Shown here: piece by piece, positions 44,258-52,707 of the stretch
Layout: each line of letters begins with the position of its first letter
Numbering within the stretch: position 1 is the stretch's first letter
NCBI RefSeq assembly: GCF_014203835.1
Contig: NZ_JACHJW010000001.1
Location: 3,918,501 to 3,982,500 of the forward strand
DNA length: 64,000 nt
Direction: 5' to 3'
Source: Micromonospora polyrhachis
GTDB lineage: Bacteria > Actinomycetota > Actinomycetes > Mycobacteriales > Micromonosporaceae
Notes under the pieces: model-generated
What the model was told of the DNA's origin: nothing
What the model saw: only the letters and a program-made list of their open reading frames with translations
Databases searched by the model: none
Position numbers and translations under genes: made by a program

Positions 44258-44698
44258 GTGTTCGAGAACCTGAACATGTGGGAGGTCGGCGGGCTGCTGC
44301 TCGTCGCCCTGCTGATCTTCGGCGACCGACTGCCCCAGGTGATCGGCGACGGGCTGCGGATGCTGCGCAACCTGCGGAACATGGCCCGCAACGCGACCAC
44401 CGACCTGAGCCGGGAACTGGGCACCGACATCCAACTGGAGGACCTGCACCCAAAGGCGTTCATCCGTAAGCACCTGCTCAGCGAGGAGGACGAGGAGGCG
44501 CTGCGGAAGCCGTTGCAGAGCGTCTACAACAACGTACGCTCCGACATCGAGGGGGTGCGGGGCGAGTTGAAGGACGTCGCCTCGGGGATGGACCTGAAGT
44601 CGGCAGAGGGTTCCTCAGCCAAGGCAGGCCCGGTGGATGGTGGCGGTACGACCGCACCCGCACCGCGCGGTGCCGCCGTCGACCTCGACGCCACCTGA
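44258..44698 (+). CDS. tatB: Sec-independent translocase protein TatB
   Basis: 146 residues, GTG start with GGAGG nine bases upstream. MFENLNMWEVGGLLLVALLIFGDRLPQVIGDGLRMLRNLRNMARN is the Tat A/B membrane helix, hinge (FGDRLP) and amphipathic helix; the longer C-terminal tail and lack of TatA-like GPKKLP favour TatB. TatB presents twin-arginine substrates to TatC. The order htrA-tatB is the standard actinobacterial one. Ends in a strong hairpin facing mrp. Confidence 0.9.
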   Translation: MFENLNMWEVGGLLLVALLIFGDRLPQVIGDGLRMLRNLRNMARNATTDLSRELGTDIQLEDLHPKAFIRKHLLSEEDEEALRKPLQSVYNNVRSDIEGVRGELKDVASGMDLKSAEGSSAKAGPVDGGGTTAPAPRGAAVDLDAT

Positions 44699-44730
44699 CC
44701 ACGCCTGACACTGATACGTCTGCCTGTAAG

Positions 44731-44760
44731 AAAGGCCCCCTCCTGCAGGAGGGGGCCTTT
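44731..44760. terminator. Perfect 15+15 palindromic terminator
   Basis: A 30-base perfect palindrome starting AAAGGCCCCC, between the convergent tatB and mrp stops. It is flanked by A and T runs, so it reads as a bidirectional rho-independent terminator. Confidence 0.9.
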
Positions 44761-44769
44761 CCGGACAGC

Positions 44770-45918
44770 TCAGCGACCGGCGGGGCGCAGCCCCAGCGGC
44801 TTGCCGAGCAGCGACTCGCGCCGGACCGCGAGGCGGTCGGCCACCTGGTTCAACGCGACGGCGGCCGGGGCGGACGGCTCGGCCAACACGATCGGCGTAC
44901 CAGCGTCGCCGGCCTCGCGTACCCGGGTGTCGAGCGGGATCTGGCCCAGCAGCGGCACCTGCGCGCCGACGACCTGGGTCAGTGACTCGGCAACCGTGGC
45001 ACCGCCACCCGAACCGAAGATCTCCATCCGGGAGCCGTCGGGCATCTCCAGCCACGACATGTTCTCCACCACGCCGACGAGACGCTGATGGGTCTGTAGG
45101 GCGATCGCGCCGGCCCGCTCGGCGACCTCGGCGGCGGCGGCCTGCGGGGTGGTCACCACCAGGATCTCGGCGTTGGGCAGGAGTTGGGCCAGGGAGATGG
45201 CCACGTCGCCGGTGCCCGGCGGCAGGTCGAGCAGGAGTACGTCCAGCTCGCCCCAGTAGACGTCGGCGAGGAACTGCTGCAACGCGCGGTGCAGCATCGG
45301 CCCCCGCCAGACGACCGCCGCGTTTCCGGCGGTGAACATGCCGATCGAGATGACCTTCACGCCGTGCGACTGCGGCGGCATGATCATGTCCTCGACCCGG
45401 GTCGGGCGGGCCTCGGTACCGAGCATGCGCGGCACGGAGTGACCGTAGATGTCCGCGTCGACCACGCCGACCGAGAGTCCCCGGGCGGCCAGGGCGGCGG
45501 CCAGGTTGACCGTCACGCTCGACTTGCCGACGCCGCCCTTACCACTGGCCACGGCGTAGACCCGGGTCCGCGAACCGGGCTGGGCGAACGGGATGACCGG
45601 CTCATCGGTCGCGCCGCCACCGCGCAGTTTCGCCTGGAGGGACTGGCGCTGTTCCGGGCTCATCACGCCGAACTCGATCTCCACCCCGGTTATCCCGGGT
45701 ACCGCGCCGACGGCGGCGGTGATGTCCGTGCGCAGCTTGTCCTTCAACGGGCAGCCGGCCACGGTGAGTAGGAGTTCCACCCGTACCACGCCGTCCGGGC
45801 CGATCACGGCGGAGCGCACCATGCCCAGATCGGTGATGGGACGGCGGATCTCCGGGTCGTTGACGGTGGCCAGGGCGGCCTGGACCGCTTCCTCGACGGT
45901 GCTGGCAGGTGCAGACAT
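44770..45918 (-). CDS. mrp: Mrp/ApbC-type Fe-S cluster carrier ATPase
   Basis: 382 residues. N-terminal MIP18/DUF59 domain (about 5-95, with LTVAGCPLKD), then a deviant Walker A P-loop ASGKGGVGKSSVTVNLA, DADIYGHSVPRMLG, and LDLPPGTGD. Typical CXXC is absent from the visible C-terminal motif region, as in many actinobacterial copies. It binds and transfers Fe-S clusters in an ATP-dependent manner. In M. tuberculosis the gene (Rv1229c) also follows tatB within a few genes. The 273-base gap on its upstream side (45919-46191) holds no gene. Confidence 0.93.
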   Translation of the reverse strand: MSAPASTVEEAVQAALATVNDPEIRRPITDLGMVRSAVIGPDGVVRVELLLTVAGCPLKDKLRTDITAAVGAVPGITGVEIEFGVMSPEQRQSLQAKLRGGGATDEPVIPFAQPGSRTRVYAVASGKGGVGKSSVTVNLAAALAARGLSVGVVDADIYGHSVPRMLGTEARPTRVEDMIMPPQSHGVKVISIGMFTAGNAAVVWRGPMLHRALQQFLADVYWGELDVLLLDLPPGTGDVAISLAQLLPNAEILVVTTPQAAAAEVAERAGAIALQTHQRLVGVVENMSWLEMPDGSRMEIFGSGGGATVAESLTQVVGAQVPLLGQIPLDTRVREAGDAGTPIVLAEPSAPAAVALNQVADRLAVRRESLLGKPLGLRPAGR

Positions 45919-46136
45919 GCCCGCAATGTTACGTCGCGACCCCGGCCAGACCGCCGTTCACCGGCGACCGGGGGGAGTGATGACCACGACCCTCCCGGCC
46001 CGGCACGGTGCCCGCTTCCGCTGCCGTTGAGTAGGAGGTGGCCGTTCGTAAGTAGTCTGTCCGATCTGCGTAGGCAGCTGGGGGTGCTGATTTGAGGCTG
46101 GACGCCGTACCAGGGGGGTGCGACGATCGTTCAGGA

Positions 46137-46171
46137 TCGCCGCGCGCCTGGCCCCTTGAGGCGCGCGGCGA
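46137..46171 (-). terminator. 12-bp GC-rich hairpin downstream of DUF1003 gene
   Basis: 46137-46148 (TCGCCGCGCGCC) pairs perfectly with 46160-46171 around an 11-base loop. It lies 20 bases past the DUF1003 stop. Confidence 0.7.
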
Positions 46172-46191
46172 CTTCTCTCGGGTAGCCAAGG

Positions 46192-46827
46192 TCACACCGG
46201 CGGTGGGTCGCCGTCGACCTCGTCTCGCGGCTCGTCGATCGGGTCCGCCCCGGTCTCCGTACGCCTCCTCGTCTGACCGGTCCCGGTCTCCGTACGCCCC
46301 GTTGTCTGACCCGCCCGCAGCTTCCGCCGGTCGAGCCGCTGTCGACGCTGGGCCTGCTCGTCGAGTTCCTCGGCGAGCCGGGACAGCTCCGAACGGACGA
46401 AGTCGCGGGTGGCCACCTCGCCGAGCGCGATCCGAAGCGCGGCGATCTCCCGGGTCAGATACTCGGTGTCCGCCTTCTGCAGGGTCGCCCGCCGCCGGTC
46501 CTCCTCCGCCGCGACGCGGTCCCGGTCGGCCTGCCGGTTCTGTGCCAGCAGGATCAACGGTGCCGCGTAGGAGGCCTGGAGGGAGAGCACCAGGGTCAGG
46601 AAGGTGAAGGTGTACGGGTCGAAGCGCCAGTGCGCCGGAGCCAACGTGTTCCACCCCAACCAGGCCAGGATCACGATGCTCATGTAGACGATGAACTTCG
46701 CGGTGCCCATGTACCGGGCGATCCCCTCCGACCAGCGGCCGAAAGCCTCCGGGTCGAACCGGGGCAGCCTGATCCGGCGCGGCTCCCGGGGCTGGTCGAG
46801 ACGTTCCATCCGGCGCGGCTCAGCCAT
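46192..46827 (-). CDS. DUF1003 membrane protein
   Basis: 211 residues. ATG 46827 overlaps the MgtE-like stop by 8 bases. Two membrane helices (about 43-62 and 72-95, FIVYMSIVILAWLGWNTLAP and FTFLTLVLSLQASYAAPLILLAQN) in the DUF1003 domain, then a coiled helical tail with a TGRTETG repeat region. The pair DUF1003/MgtE_N-CBS is conserved in mycobacteria (Rv1231c/Rv1232c). Function unknown; a role with its partner in divalent-cation handling is inference. Confidence 0.87.
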   Translation of the reverse strand: MAEPRRMERLDQPREPRRIRLPRFDPEAFGRWSEGIARYMGTAKFIVYMSIVILAWLGWNTLAPAHWRFDPYTFTFLTLVLSLQASYAAPLILLAQNRQADRDRVAAEEDRRRATLQKADTEYLTREIAALRIALGEVATRDFVRSELSRLAEELDEQAQRRQRLDRRKLRAGQTTGRTETGTGQTRRRTETGADPIDEPRDEVDGDPPPV

Positions 46828-48127
46828 CGGGGCCGCCCGTCGGTCCGGCCCCGGGGGCCTGGCCCGGGGTCGTCCCCCCGCCCGACTGGTCGTCGTCACC
46901 GGTCCGGTCCCGCCAGTCCCGAGGCAGCGACTGATCGAGTACGTCGTCGACGGTGACCGCGCCGACCAGCCGGTTGTTGGTGTCCACGACCGGCATCGCC
47001 ACCAGGTCGTACATCGCCATCCGGCGGGTGATCTCCGGCAGCGGGGTGCCCGGCTGGAGCGGGTCGAGATCGTTGACCACCATGGCACCGAGCAGTTCGG
47101 CCGGGGGCTCCCGCAGCAGCCGCTGGAAGTGCACGATGCCGAGGTAGCGGCCGGTGGGGGTGGCCATCGGGGCGCGGACCACGAAGACCTGGGCCGCGAC
47201 CGCCGGGGAGAGCTGCGGCTCTCGAATCCGGGCCAGCGCCTCGGCGACCGTGGCGTCCGGGGGCAGGATCACCGGTTCGGAGGTCATCACACTGCCGGCC
47301 GTACCCGGCTTGTACTTGAGCAGTTGCCGGACCGGGTCCGCCTCGTCCGGCTGCATCAGGTCGAGCAGTACGTCCCGCTCCGGCAGCGGCAACTCGCTGA
47401 GCAGGTCGGCCGCGTCGTCCGGGTCCATCTCCTCCAGAACGTCGGCGGCCCGTTCCCGGCCCAGCGCGGTGAGGATCTCCACCTGGTCGTGCTCCGGTAA
47501 CTCGCCGAGGACGTCGGCGAGGCGGGCGTCGTCCAGGGCGGCGGCCACCTCGTTGCGGCGGGTGTCGGACAACTCCTGCAACGCGTTGGCCAGGTCCGCC
47601 GGTCGCATGTCCTCCAGTACCGCCAGCAGGTTGGCCGTACCCCGGGCCTCGGACGCCCCGGTCAGGCCCGGAGCCATCTCCCAATCCAACTGGTGCAGTT
47701 GGCCTCGGCGGGTGAGCCGGCCGGTCTGTTCCCGTACGGCCACCCGGGTCAGGGACCATTCGCCGCTACGACTGGACTCCATCGCCACGTCGACGACGAC
47801 ACCGGTGCCACCGGTCGACTCGATCCGTACCCGTCGGTCGAGTAGCTCTTCGAGGACCAGCAGTTCGTTGGGGCGCTTCTCGAAACGGCGCAGGTTGAGC
47901 GTGCCGCTGCCCAGTACCACCGCCTCGGAGTCGATCGAGGTGATCCGGTTGATGGACAGAAAGATCCGTCGACGCAGGGGCATCTCCGCGACCAGTCCGA
48001 CGACCTGGGGGGAATTGGCCGCGCCGCGTAGCCGCGCCACCGCGTCGCGGACCCGGCCCACCTGGTCACCGTTGGGGTCGAACACGGTGAGGCCGGCGAG
48101 CCGGGCGATGTAGACCCGGGTGGGCAT
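46820..48127 (-). CDS. Soluble MgtE_N/CBS protein without transport domain
   Basis: 435 residues with no membrane segment. A PRC-barrel-like N-terminus (about 1-160), MgtE_N superhelix (about 160-290, LLAVLEDMRPADLANALQEL, LEEMDPDDAADLLSELP), and a CBS pair (about 290-410, SVMTSEPVILPPDATVAEAL, MPVVDTNNRLVGAVTVDDVLD). In MgtE these domains sense Mg2+ and gate the pore; here the pore is missing. It probably regulates a partner, with the DUF1003 protein encoded next (8-base overlap) an obvious candidate. A GTG at 48133 is an alternative start. Confidence 0.87.
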   Translation of the reverse strand: MPTRVYIARLAGLTVFDPNGDQVGRVRDAVARLRGAANSPQVVGLVAEMPLRRRIFLSINRITSIDSEAVVLGSGTLNLRRFEKRPNELLVLEELLDRRVRIESTGGTGVVVDVAMESSRSGEWSLTRVAVREQTGRLTRRGQLHQLDWEMAPGLTGASEARGTANLLAVLEDMRPADLANALQELSDTRRNEVAAALDDARLADVLGELPEHDQVEILTALGRERAADVLEEMDPDDAADLLSELPLPERDVLLDLMQPDEADPVRQLLKYKPGTAGSVMTSEPVILPPDATVAEALARIREPQLSPAVAAQVFVVRAPMATPTGRYLGIVHFQRLLREPPAELLGAMVVNDLDPLQPGTPLPEITRRMAMYDLVAMPVVDTNNRLVGAVTVDDVLDQSLPRDWRDRTGDDDQSGGGTTPGQAPGAGPTGGPDG

Positions 48128-48165
48128 GGTCACGGTTCAAGCCTAGGTGGCCTAGGTTTATCACC

Positions 48166-49050
48166 ATGTCGACGTTGGCTTACGAGATCGTGGACGTCTT
48201 CACCGACCGACCGTTCGCGGGTAACCCCCTCGCGGTGGTCTTCGGTGCCGAGGAGTTGGCGACCGGGCAGTTGCAGGCGCTGGCCCGGGAGTTCAACCTG
48301 TCGGAGACCGTGTTCGTCCTGCCTCCGACGGTCGCCGCTGCGACCTACCGGGCCCGGATCTTCACCCCGGAGCGAGAACTGCCGTTCGCCGGGCATCCCA
48401 GCGTCGGTGCGGCGGTGACCGCCGCGCGGCGGGGCTGGCTCTTCGGCGGGTGGACGCTGCCCGGCACGGTCGTCCAGGAGTGCGGTGCCGGCCTCCTGCC
48501 CATCGAGGTCGTCGGTCAGGCGGCGACCCTGACCGGGGGTACGGCGACCCTCGGTCCGGAGCTGGACCCGGAACTCCTGCTTGCCGTCGTCGGGCTGACC
48601 GTCGACGACCTGGTCGGCCCGCCGCCCCGGCTGGCCGGATGCGGGCTGGAGTTTCCCTATCTGCTGGTCCGCCCGGATGCGGTCGCCCGGGTACGGCCCG
48701 ACAGTGCGGTAGCGCATCGGTCGGGTGTGGGGCAGATGAGCGTCTTCGCCTGGCTGCCCGACGAGCGGGTGGCGCACGCCCGGGTGTTCGGCTTCGAACT
48801 GGGGGTGCCGGAGGACCCGGCCACTGGTTCCGCCGCACTCGGCCTCGGGGTCTGGCTGGTGGCGAGCGGGCTGCTGCCCGGGGAGGGCCGATCGGCGTAC
48901 GGCGTACGGCAGGGCGTGGAGATGGGGCGCCCGTCCTGGCTGGAGTGCACGGTGACCGCCGCCGCCGGGGTGGCGGTCGGGGCCACGGTGGCCGGTGCGG
49001 TGCAGCCGATAGCGCACGGCGAGATCGCCGTTCCTCCGTTCATCGGCTGA
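48166..49050 (+). CDS. PhzF-family isomerase/epimerase-like protein
   Basis: 294 residues. YEIVDVFTDRPFAGNPLAVVF, FNLSETVFVLP (catalytic Glu at about residue 46), ELPFAGHPSVGAA and DPATGSAALGLG mark the PhzF fold. PhzF isomerises trans-2,3-dihydro-3-hydroxyanthranilate in phenazine synthesis, but most family members are stand-alone with unknown substrates, and no other phz gene is near. Divergent from the MgtE-like gene, with a 30-base start-to-start gap. Confidence 0.9.
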   Translation: MSTLAYEIVDVFTDRPFAGNPLAVVFGAEELATGQLQALAREFNLSETVFVLPPTVAAATYRARIFTPERELPFAGHPSVGAAVTAARRGWLFGGWTLPGTVVQECGAGLLPIEVVGQAATLTGGTATLGPELDPELLLAVVGLTVDDLVGPPPRLAGCGLEFPYLLVRPDAVARVRPDSAVAHRSGVGQMSVFAWLPDERVAHARVFGFELGVPEDPATGSAALGLGVWLVASGLLPGEGRSAYGVRQGVEMGRPSWLECTVTAAAGVAVGATVAGAVQPIAHGEIAVPPFIG

Positions 49051-49129
49051 CCAGTCCACGGGCTCCTGGTTCCCGGTGATCGACTGGCTCAACCCTGCGG
49101 GTCACCGGAAGGTCGGGGTGAGTCCCGTC

Positions 49130-49645
49130 TCAGCGGCGGCGGACCCGGTGCAGTCGGAACGGCTTGCGGGTCGGTCGGGCCGCCGGGGTCGGCCGGGGCG
49201 GGGCGGCGAGCGATCCGTCGGGCACCGAGTCACCGGCCGCCACCGGAGCGCCCACCGGGGCCAACCGGCTGAGCGCGCACCCGTCCGCCCACCGTTCGAC
49301 CAGTTCGGCCGCGCTGCCGGAGGCGTTGAGTCGCTTGGCGGCGACCTGGGGAGCGATGCTCGTCCACTGCTCGCTGTCGGGCCGTACCCGGCTCACCTCG
49401 GCGGACCAGGTCACGATTTGCCCGCCGTGGTCACCGCGCAGGGTCACCATGGCACTCGACGCCTCGGCGAGTCCCGGGGCGGACTGCTCCCCGGGACCGC
49501 TGACGAAGTAGAGCGCCCCGTCGATTGGCACGCACCAGAGGGCGAGTGCTGGTCCGCCGTCGACCGCCACCCAGGCCACGGCTGCCTTCTTGATCGCCTC
49601 GTCCACCAGCGGCGACGTCGCCCGCTCGGTCACGTCCTCAGTCAC
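49130..49645 (-). CDS. Pyridoxamine-5-phosphate oxidase-like FMN-binding protein
   Basis: 171 residues. GTG start at 49645 with AGGA upstream. A split-barrel flavin fold is suggested by AVAWVAVDGGPALALWCVPIDGALYFVSGPGEQSAPGLAEASSAMVTLRGDHGGQIVTWSAEVSRV. The C-terminus is disordered and basic. Substrate and cofactor (FMN, F420 or haem) unproven. An upstream frame extension is low-complexity and was not used. Shares polarity with the erythromycin-esterase-like gene, 58 bases apart. Confidence 0.7.
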   Translation of the reverse strand: MTEDVTERATSPLVDEAIKKAAVAWVAVDGGPALALWCVPIDGALYFVSGPGEQSAPGLAEASSAMVTLRGDHGGQIVTWSAEVSRVRPDSEQWTSIAPQVAAKRLNASGSAAELVERWADGCALSRLAPVGAPVAAGDSVPDGSLAAPPRPTPAARPTRKPFRLHRVRRR

Positions 49646-49703
49646 CTCTGCATCCTGCCGTAACCGCGATGCCGGCGACATCCCAGCGGGCCCCGGAGGC
49701 GAC

Positions 49704-50888
49704 TCAGATGTCCTTGACGAAGACGATGGCGTCGATCTGGTCGGTGGTGGCCGGATCGAGGGCAAAGTAGGTGTGGTCGGCCGGGACACGGGGCGTCAGC
49801 TTGCGATCGATGCCGGCGGCGAGGCGGCCGGGATCAACGACGCTGCGGGCGTGGGGGAGGGTCGACAGGAGCCCTTCGAGGGTGTCGGGACGGGGGACGT
49901 CGGAGCCGCGGCTGCCGAAGGTGGTGGCGGCGAAGGCGTACTGGTCACCGAGACGGGTGGCGATGATGGCGCCCGCGCTCCACCACTGCAGCGGCTGGTC
50001 GGCAAACTGCATCTGACTCCGGTGACGCTGCAGGTGGGCGTTGTGGGCGAAGGCGAGGGTGGGGCCGCGACGGGCCTCGCGGCGGACGATGGCGTCGAGG
50101 TTGTCGGCCATCATCGCATCGCGCAGGCACACGAGCGTGCCGAAGCGGGTGGGCGTGGTGTCGGCCATGCCGGCGTGGTAGCGCAGCAGCCCGGCGGCGG
50201 TGCGGGCGTGCAGGTCGGCATGCCACCAGTCGTCGGGGGAGGTGGCGGCCGTCAGGTGGGGGGCGTGCGCGGCGAGCAGCGTGCGCAGGTCGTCGGCGAT
50301 CAGGCGCAGCTTCTTGGCCTCGGGGGTGCGGCCGACGGACCGGGCGGGATCCATCATGGCGGCCGGATTGGTCCAGCGTTCGTCAGGGCCGACTAGCTCG
50401 TCGAGCGTCTCGCGACTCCAGGCCAGATCGAGGTGGGCGGCGAGGTGGTCGTGCAGTGCGGTCAGGGCCGGGCGGGGGCTGGCGGCGCCGGCAGTCTCCA
50501 GGGGGCCGTCGAAGCCGTAGAAGCGGAGCCGCTCGTGCGGGGGGCGCTGCTCGTTGTAGGCGCGCATCCAGCGCAGGAGTTCGCGGTTGGCGGGCATGGC
50601 GCTGAAGCCGTGGCTGAAGCCCCGACTCGTCGCATCGTCGAGGGTCCCGATGCCGTCGTTGACGTACGCGTCGGCGATCAGGGCTGACAGGCAGTCGCTC
50701 TCCAGGGTTATCGAGCGGTAGCCCTCGTGTTCGACGAGGTGGCGAAAGAGTTCGTTGCGCAGCTCGGGAAAGGCTTCGACGCCGTGGGTGGGCTCGCCGA
50801 GGCCGAGCAGGCGGGTGGCGGGGGACAGGAGCGCGGTGAGGGCCTCACCGGTGTAGGGACGGGCAGCGTCCCGGATCAGGGCGGTCAT
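49704..50888 (-). CDS. Erythromycin esterase family protein
   Basis: 394 residues. LLGLGEPTHGVEAFPELRNELFRHLVE (catalytic His region), SITLESDCLSA (the family Glu) and LAFAHNAHLQRH match EreA/EreB/EreC-type hydrolases, which open the macrolactone ring of erythromycin or act on related esters. Key residues are present. It is divergent from a TioE-type MerR regulator with 76 bases between starts, a layout typical of inducible self-resistance. Substrate not established; it may process another ester. Four-base or smaller neighbours: none. Confidence 0.88.
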   Translation of the reverse strand: MTALIRDAARPYTGEALTALLSPATRLLGLGEPTHGVEAFPELRNELFRHLVEHEGYRSITLESDCLSALIADAYVNDGIGTLDDATSRGFSHGFSAMPANRELLRWMRAYNEQRPPHERLRFYGFDGPLETAGAASPRPALTALHDHLAAHLDLAWSRETLDELVGPDERWTNPAAMMDPARSVGRTPEAKKLRLIADDLRTLLAAHAPHLTAATSPDDWWHADLHARTAAGLLRYHAGMADTTPTRFGTLVCLRDAMMADNLDAIVRREARRGPTLAFAHNAHLQRHRSQMQFADQPLQWWSAGAIIATRLGDQYAFAATTFGSRGSDVPRPDTLEGLLSTLPHARSVVDPGRLAAGIDRKLTPRVPADHTYFALDPATTDQIDAIVFVKDI

Positions 50889-50891
50889 GCA

Positions 50892-50954
50892 TTCAACCGT
50901 ATCGTTGAACCTTCGGTGTAAACTTTGACAGAATTTTCTGCTGTCGGTTAGGAC
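50892..50954. promoter_or_regulatory. Divergent promoter/operator of the esterase-TioE pair
   Basis: TTGACA at 50925-50930 and, 18 bases on, TAGGAC at 50949-50954 form a promoter for the regulator. TTCAAC-n6-GTTGAA at 50892-50909 is a dyad next to the esterase start; MerR proteins often bind such spacer dyads. Confidence 0.5.
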
Positions 50955-50964
50955 GTACCTTCAA

Positions 50965-51711
50965 ATGCGGTTGCGGCCCATCGATCTGGCGCGCGAGCAC
51001 GGCCTGTCCACGCAGGCGGTGCGCAACTACGAGGAGGCAGGGATCCTGCCGCCGGCCGGACGCTCGCCGCACGCCTACCGCGTCTACGCTCCGCGCCATG
51101 CGGTGGCATTGCGGGCGTTCCTGGCGTTGATCCCCGCGCACGGCCACGCGGCCGCCGGGGCGATCATGCGGGCGGTGAACGGCGGAACGGTCGAGGAGGC
51201 GCTGCGGCTGATCGACGAGAGCCACGCACAGCTGGCCGACGACCGGCGCACGCTGGAGGCCGTGGAACGAGCGCTGCGCGACCTGGTGCCACCGCGTGAG
51301 CTGGAGCCGGGCGTGACGTTCATTGGGCCGTTGGCACACCGGCTCGGTATCCGGCCGGCGACGTTGCGCAAATGGCAACGGGCCGGGCTGATCGTGCCCC
51401 GACGCGATCCACGCACCGGTTACCGCGTCTACACCTCCGCCGACGTGCGCGACGTGTTGCTGGCCCACCAGTTGCGACGGGGCGGGTACGGGCTGACGCA
51501 GATCGCCCGGGTGTTGGACCAGGTACGGACAGCGGGCGGACCGGAGCCCCTGCGGGCGACGCTGCGGGAATGGCACGACCGACTCACGGCGCGGGGCCGG
51601 GCGATGTTGGCGGGCGCCGCCGCGCTCGACGCCTATCTGGGCAGCCCTCCAACGCCCCGCCAGGCGGAGACGGCGACGGGCAGCAAGCCCCTGACAACCA
51701 GACGGGGCTAG
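50965..51711 (+). CDS. TioE-family MerR-type transcriptional regulator (tandem HTH)
   Basis: 248 residues with two MerR-like helix-turn-helix units: residues 1-60 (MRLRPIDLAREHGLSTQAVRNYEEAGI) and about 118-175 (FIGPLAHRLGIRPATLRKWQ, RVYTSADVRDVLLAHQLRRG), separated by a helical linker. This tandem layout is that of TioE. No drug-binding domain is recognisable. It probably controls the divergent esterase. Its stop shares the palindrome CTAG at 51708-51711 with the convergent HAD gene. Confidence 0.88.
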   Translation: MRLRPIDLAREHGLSTQAVRNYEEAGILPPAGRSPHAYRVYAPRHAVALRAFLALIPAHGHAAAGAIMRAVNGGTVEEALRLIDESHAQLADDRRTLEAVERALRDLVPPRELEPGVTFIGPLAHRLGIRPATLRKWQRAGLIVPRRDPRTGYRVYTSADVRDVLLAHQLRRGGYGLTQIARVLDQVRTAGGPEPLRATLREWHDRLTARGRAMLAGAAALDAYLGSPPTPRQAETATGSKPLTTRRG

Positions 51712-52499
51712 ACCCGGGCGTACCGGTGTTCCGGGGCGAGCAGTCCACGATCCAGGAAGGTGGGCCACGGTCCCCCGACGATCCGTCGGAGGAGGGGTCC
51801 GGCCGTCGGGATCCGGGGGTGGTCGACCAGTTCGATCACCTCGCTGAGCGAGGTCAGCATCGGACCGTCCCAGCCGGTGTCGGAGTTGAAGACGAGATGC
51901 CCGCCGAGGTCGGGGGCGGCCAGCCGGACCGCCGCCAGCCCGGCTCGGGCTGCTCCGGTCAGTTCCTGGCTGCCGCCGTCGCCGACGTACAGGCACTCCC
52001 ACGGGGGTACGGCCAACCGGGCGCAGGCCGCCAGGTAGAGAGCGGGATCGGGTTTGCAGGCACCGAGTCGTACCGAGAGGACCTGGGCGTCGAGCAGCGG
52101 TGCCACCGGAAGTCGGGGGAGGAAGACCGGCAGTTCGTGCGTACAGTCGCTGACCAGCCCGATCCGTAGGCCCCGCTGGCGGAGCGCGCGCAGCACGGGC
52201 ACCGCGTCACTCCGTAGCCGGGTGTCCGCGTGGATAGCCGCGAACCGCGCGGCGACCGCCGCGCGCAACGCCCCCGCCGACGGGCGGACCCCGGCCCGAT
52301 CGGCGACCCAGCGCAGGGTGGCTTCGGTGTCGCCGATCGCCCCGGTGGCCCGCTGGTAGAACGACTGGTCGAGTATGTCGACCAGGGTGTCCCGGGAACA
52401 GCCGAGGGCGTCGGCGACGGCGGTGTGCCGCCAGCCCCGTTGCACAGGGCAGGTGAGGGTGCCGAAGAAGTCGAACAACACAGCCCGATATCTGGGCAC
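51708..52499 (-). CDS. HAD-family hydrolase
   Basis: 263 residues, GTG start with GGAGG upstream. Motif I is VLFDFFGTLTC: the nucleophile Asp is kept but the +2 acid/base Asp is Phe, as in haloacid-dehalogenase-type members. Motif II VSDCTHE and motif IV CKPDPALY, YVGDGGSQEL are present. The cap is of the all-helical C1 type. Substrate unknown. The C-terminal 50 residues (RIPTAGPLLRRIVGGPWPTF) extend past the fold. Convergent with the TioE-type gene. Confidence 0.85.
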   Translation of the reverse strand: MPRYRAVLFDFFGTLTCPVQRGWRHTAVADALGCSRDTLVDILDQSFYQRATGAIGDTEATLRWVADRAGVRPSAGALRAAVAARFAAIHADTRLRSDAVPVLRALRQRGLRIGLVSDCTHELPVFLPRLPVAPLLDAQVLSVRLGACKPDPALYLAACARLAVPPWECLYVGDGGSQELTGAARAGLAAVRLAAPDLGGHLVFNSDTGWDGPMLTSLSEVIELVDHPRIPTAGPLLRRIVGGPWPTFLDRGLLAPEHRYARV

Positions 52500-52707
52500 G
52501 GTGAACCAGGCCTCCGGAGGGTGAGGGGCTGCCGAGGCGGAGATCGAATGATCGTAACGGCATGTCGATCTTCTCGTGTCCCCGAGTGACAACCGGGGAT
52601 CTTGTTCCTGGTTGGCCGGAGGATGGCGATGCCGACGAAGCGGATGATGCCGCCATCGGGGGGACAACCGGCACAATGACTGCGGTGTACGGGGGAGGGG
52701 AGGACAG

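Noticed and set aside
49051-49129. CCGGTGA/TCACCGG hairpin after phzF-like gene
   Set aside because: Only seven pairs with a long loop and no supporting context; not listed as a terminator.
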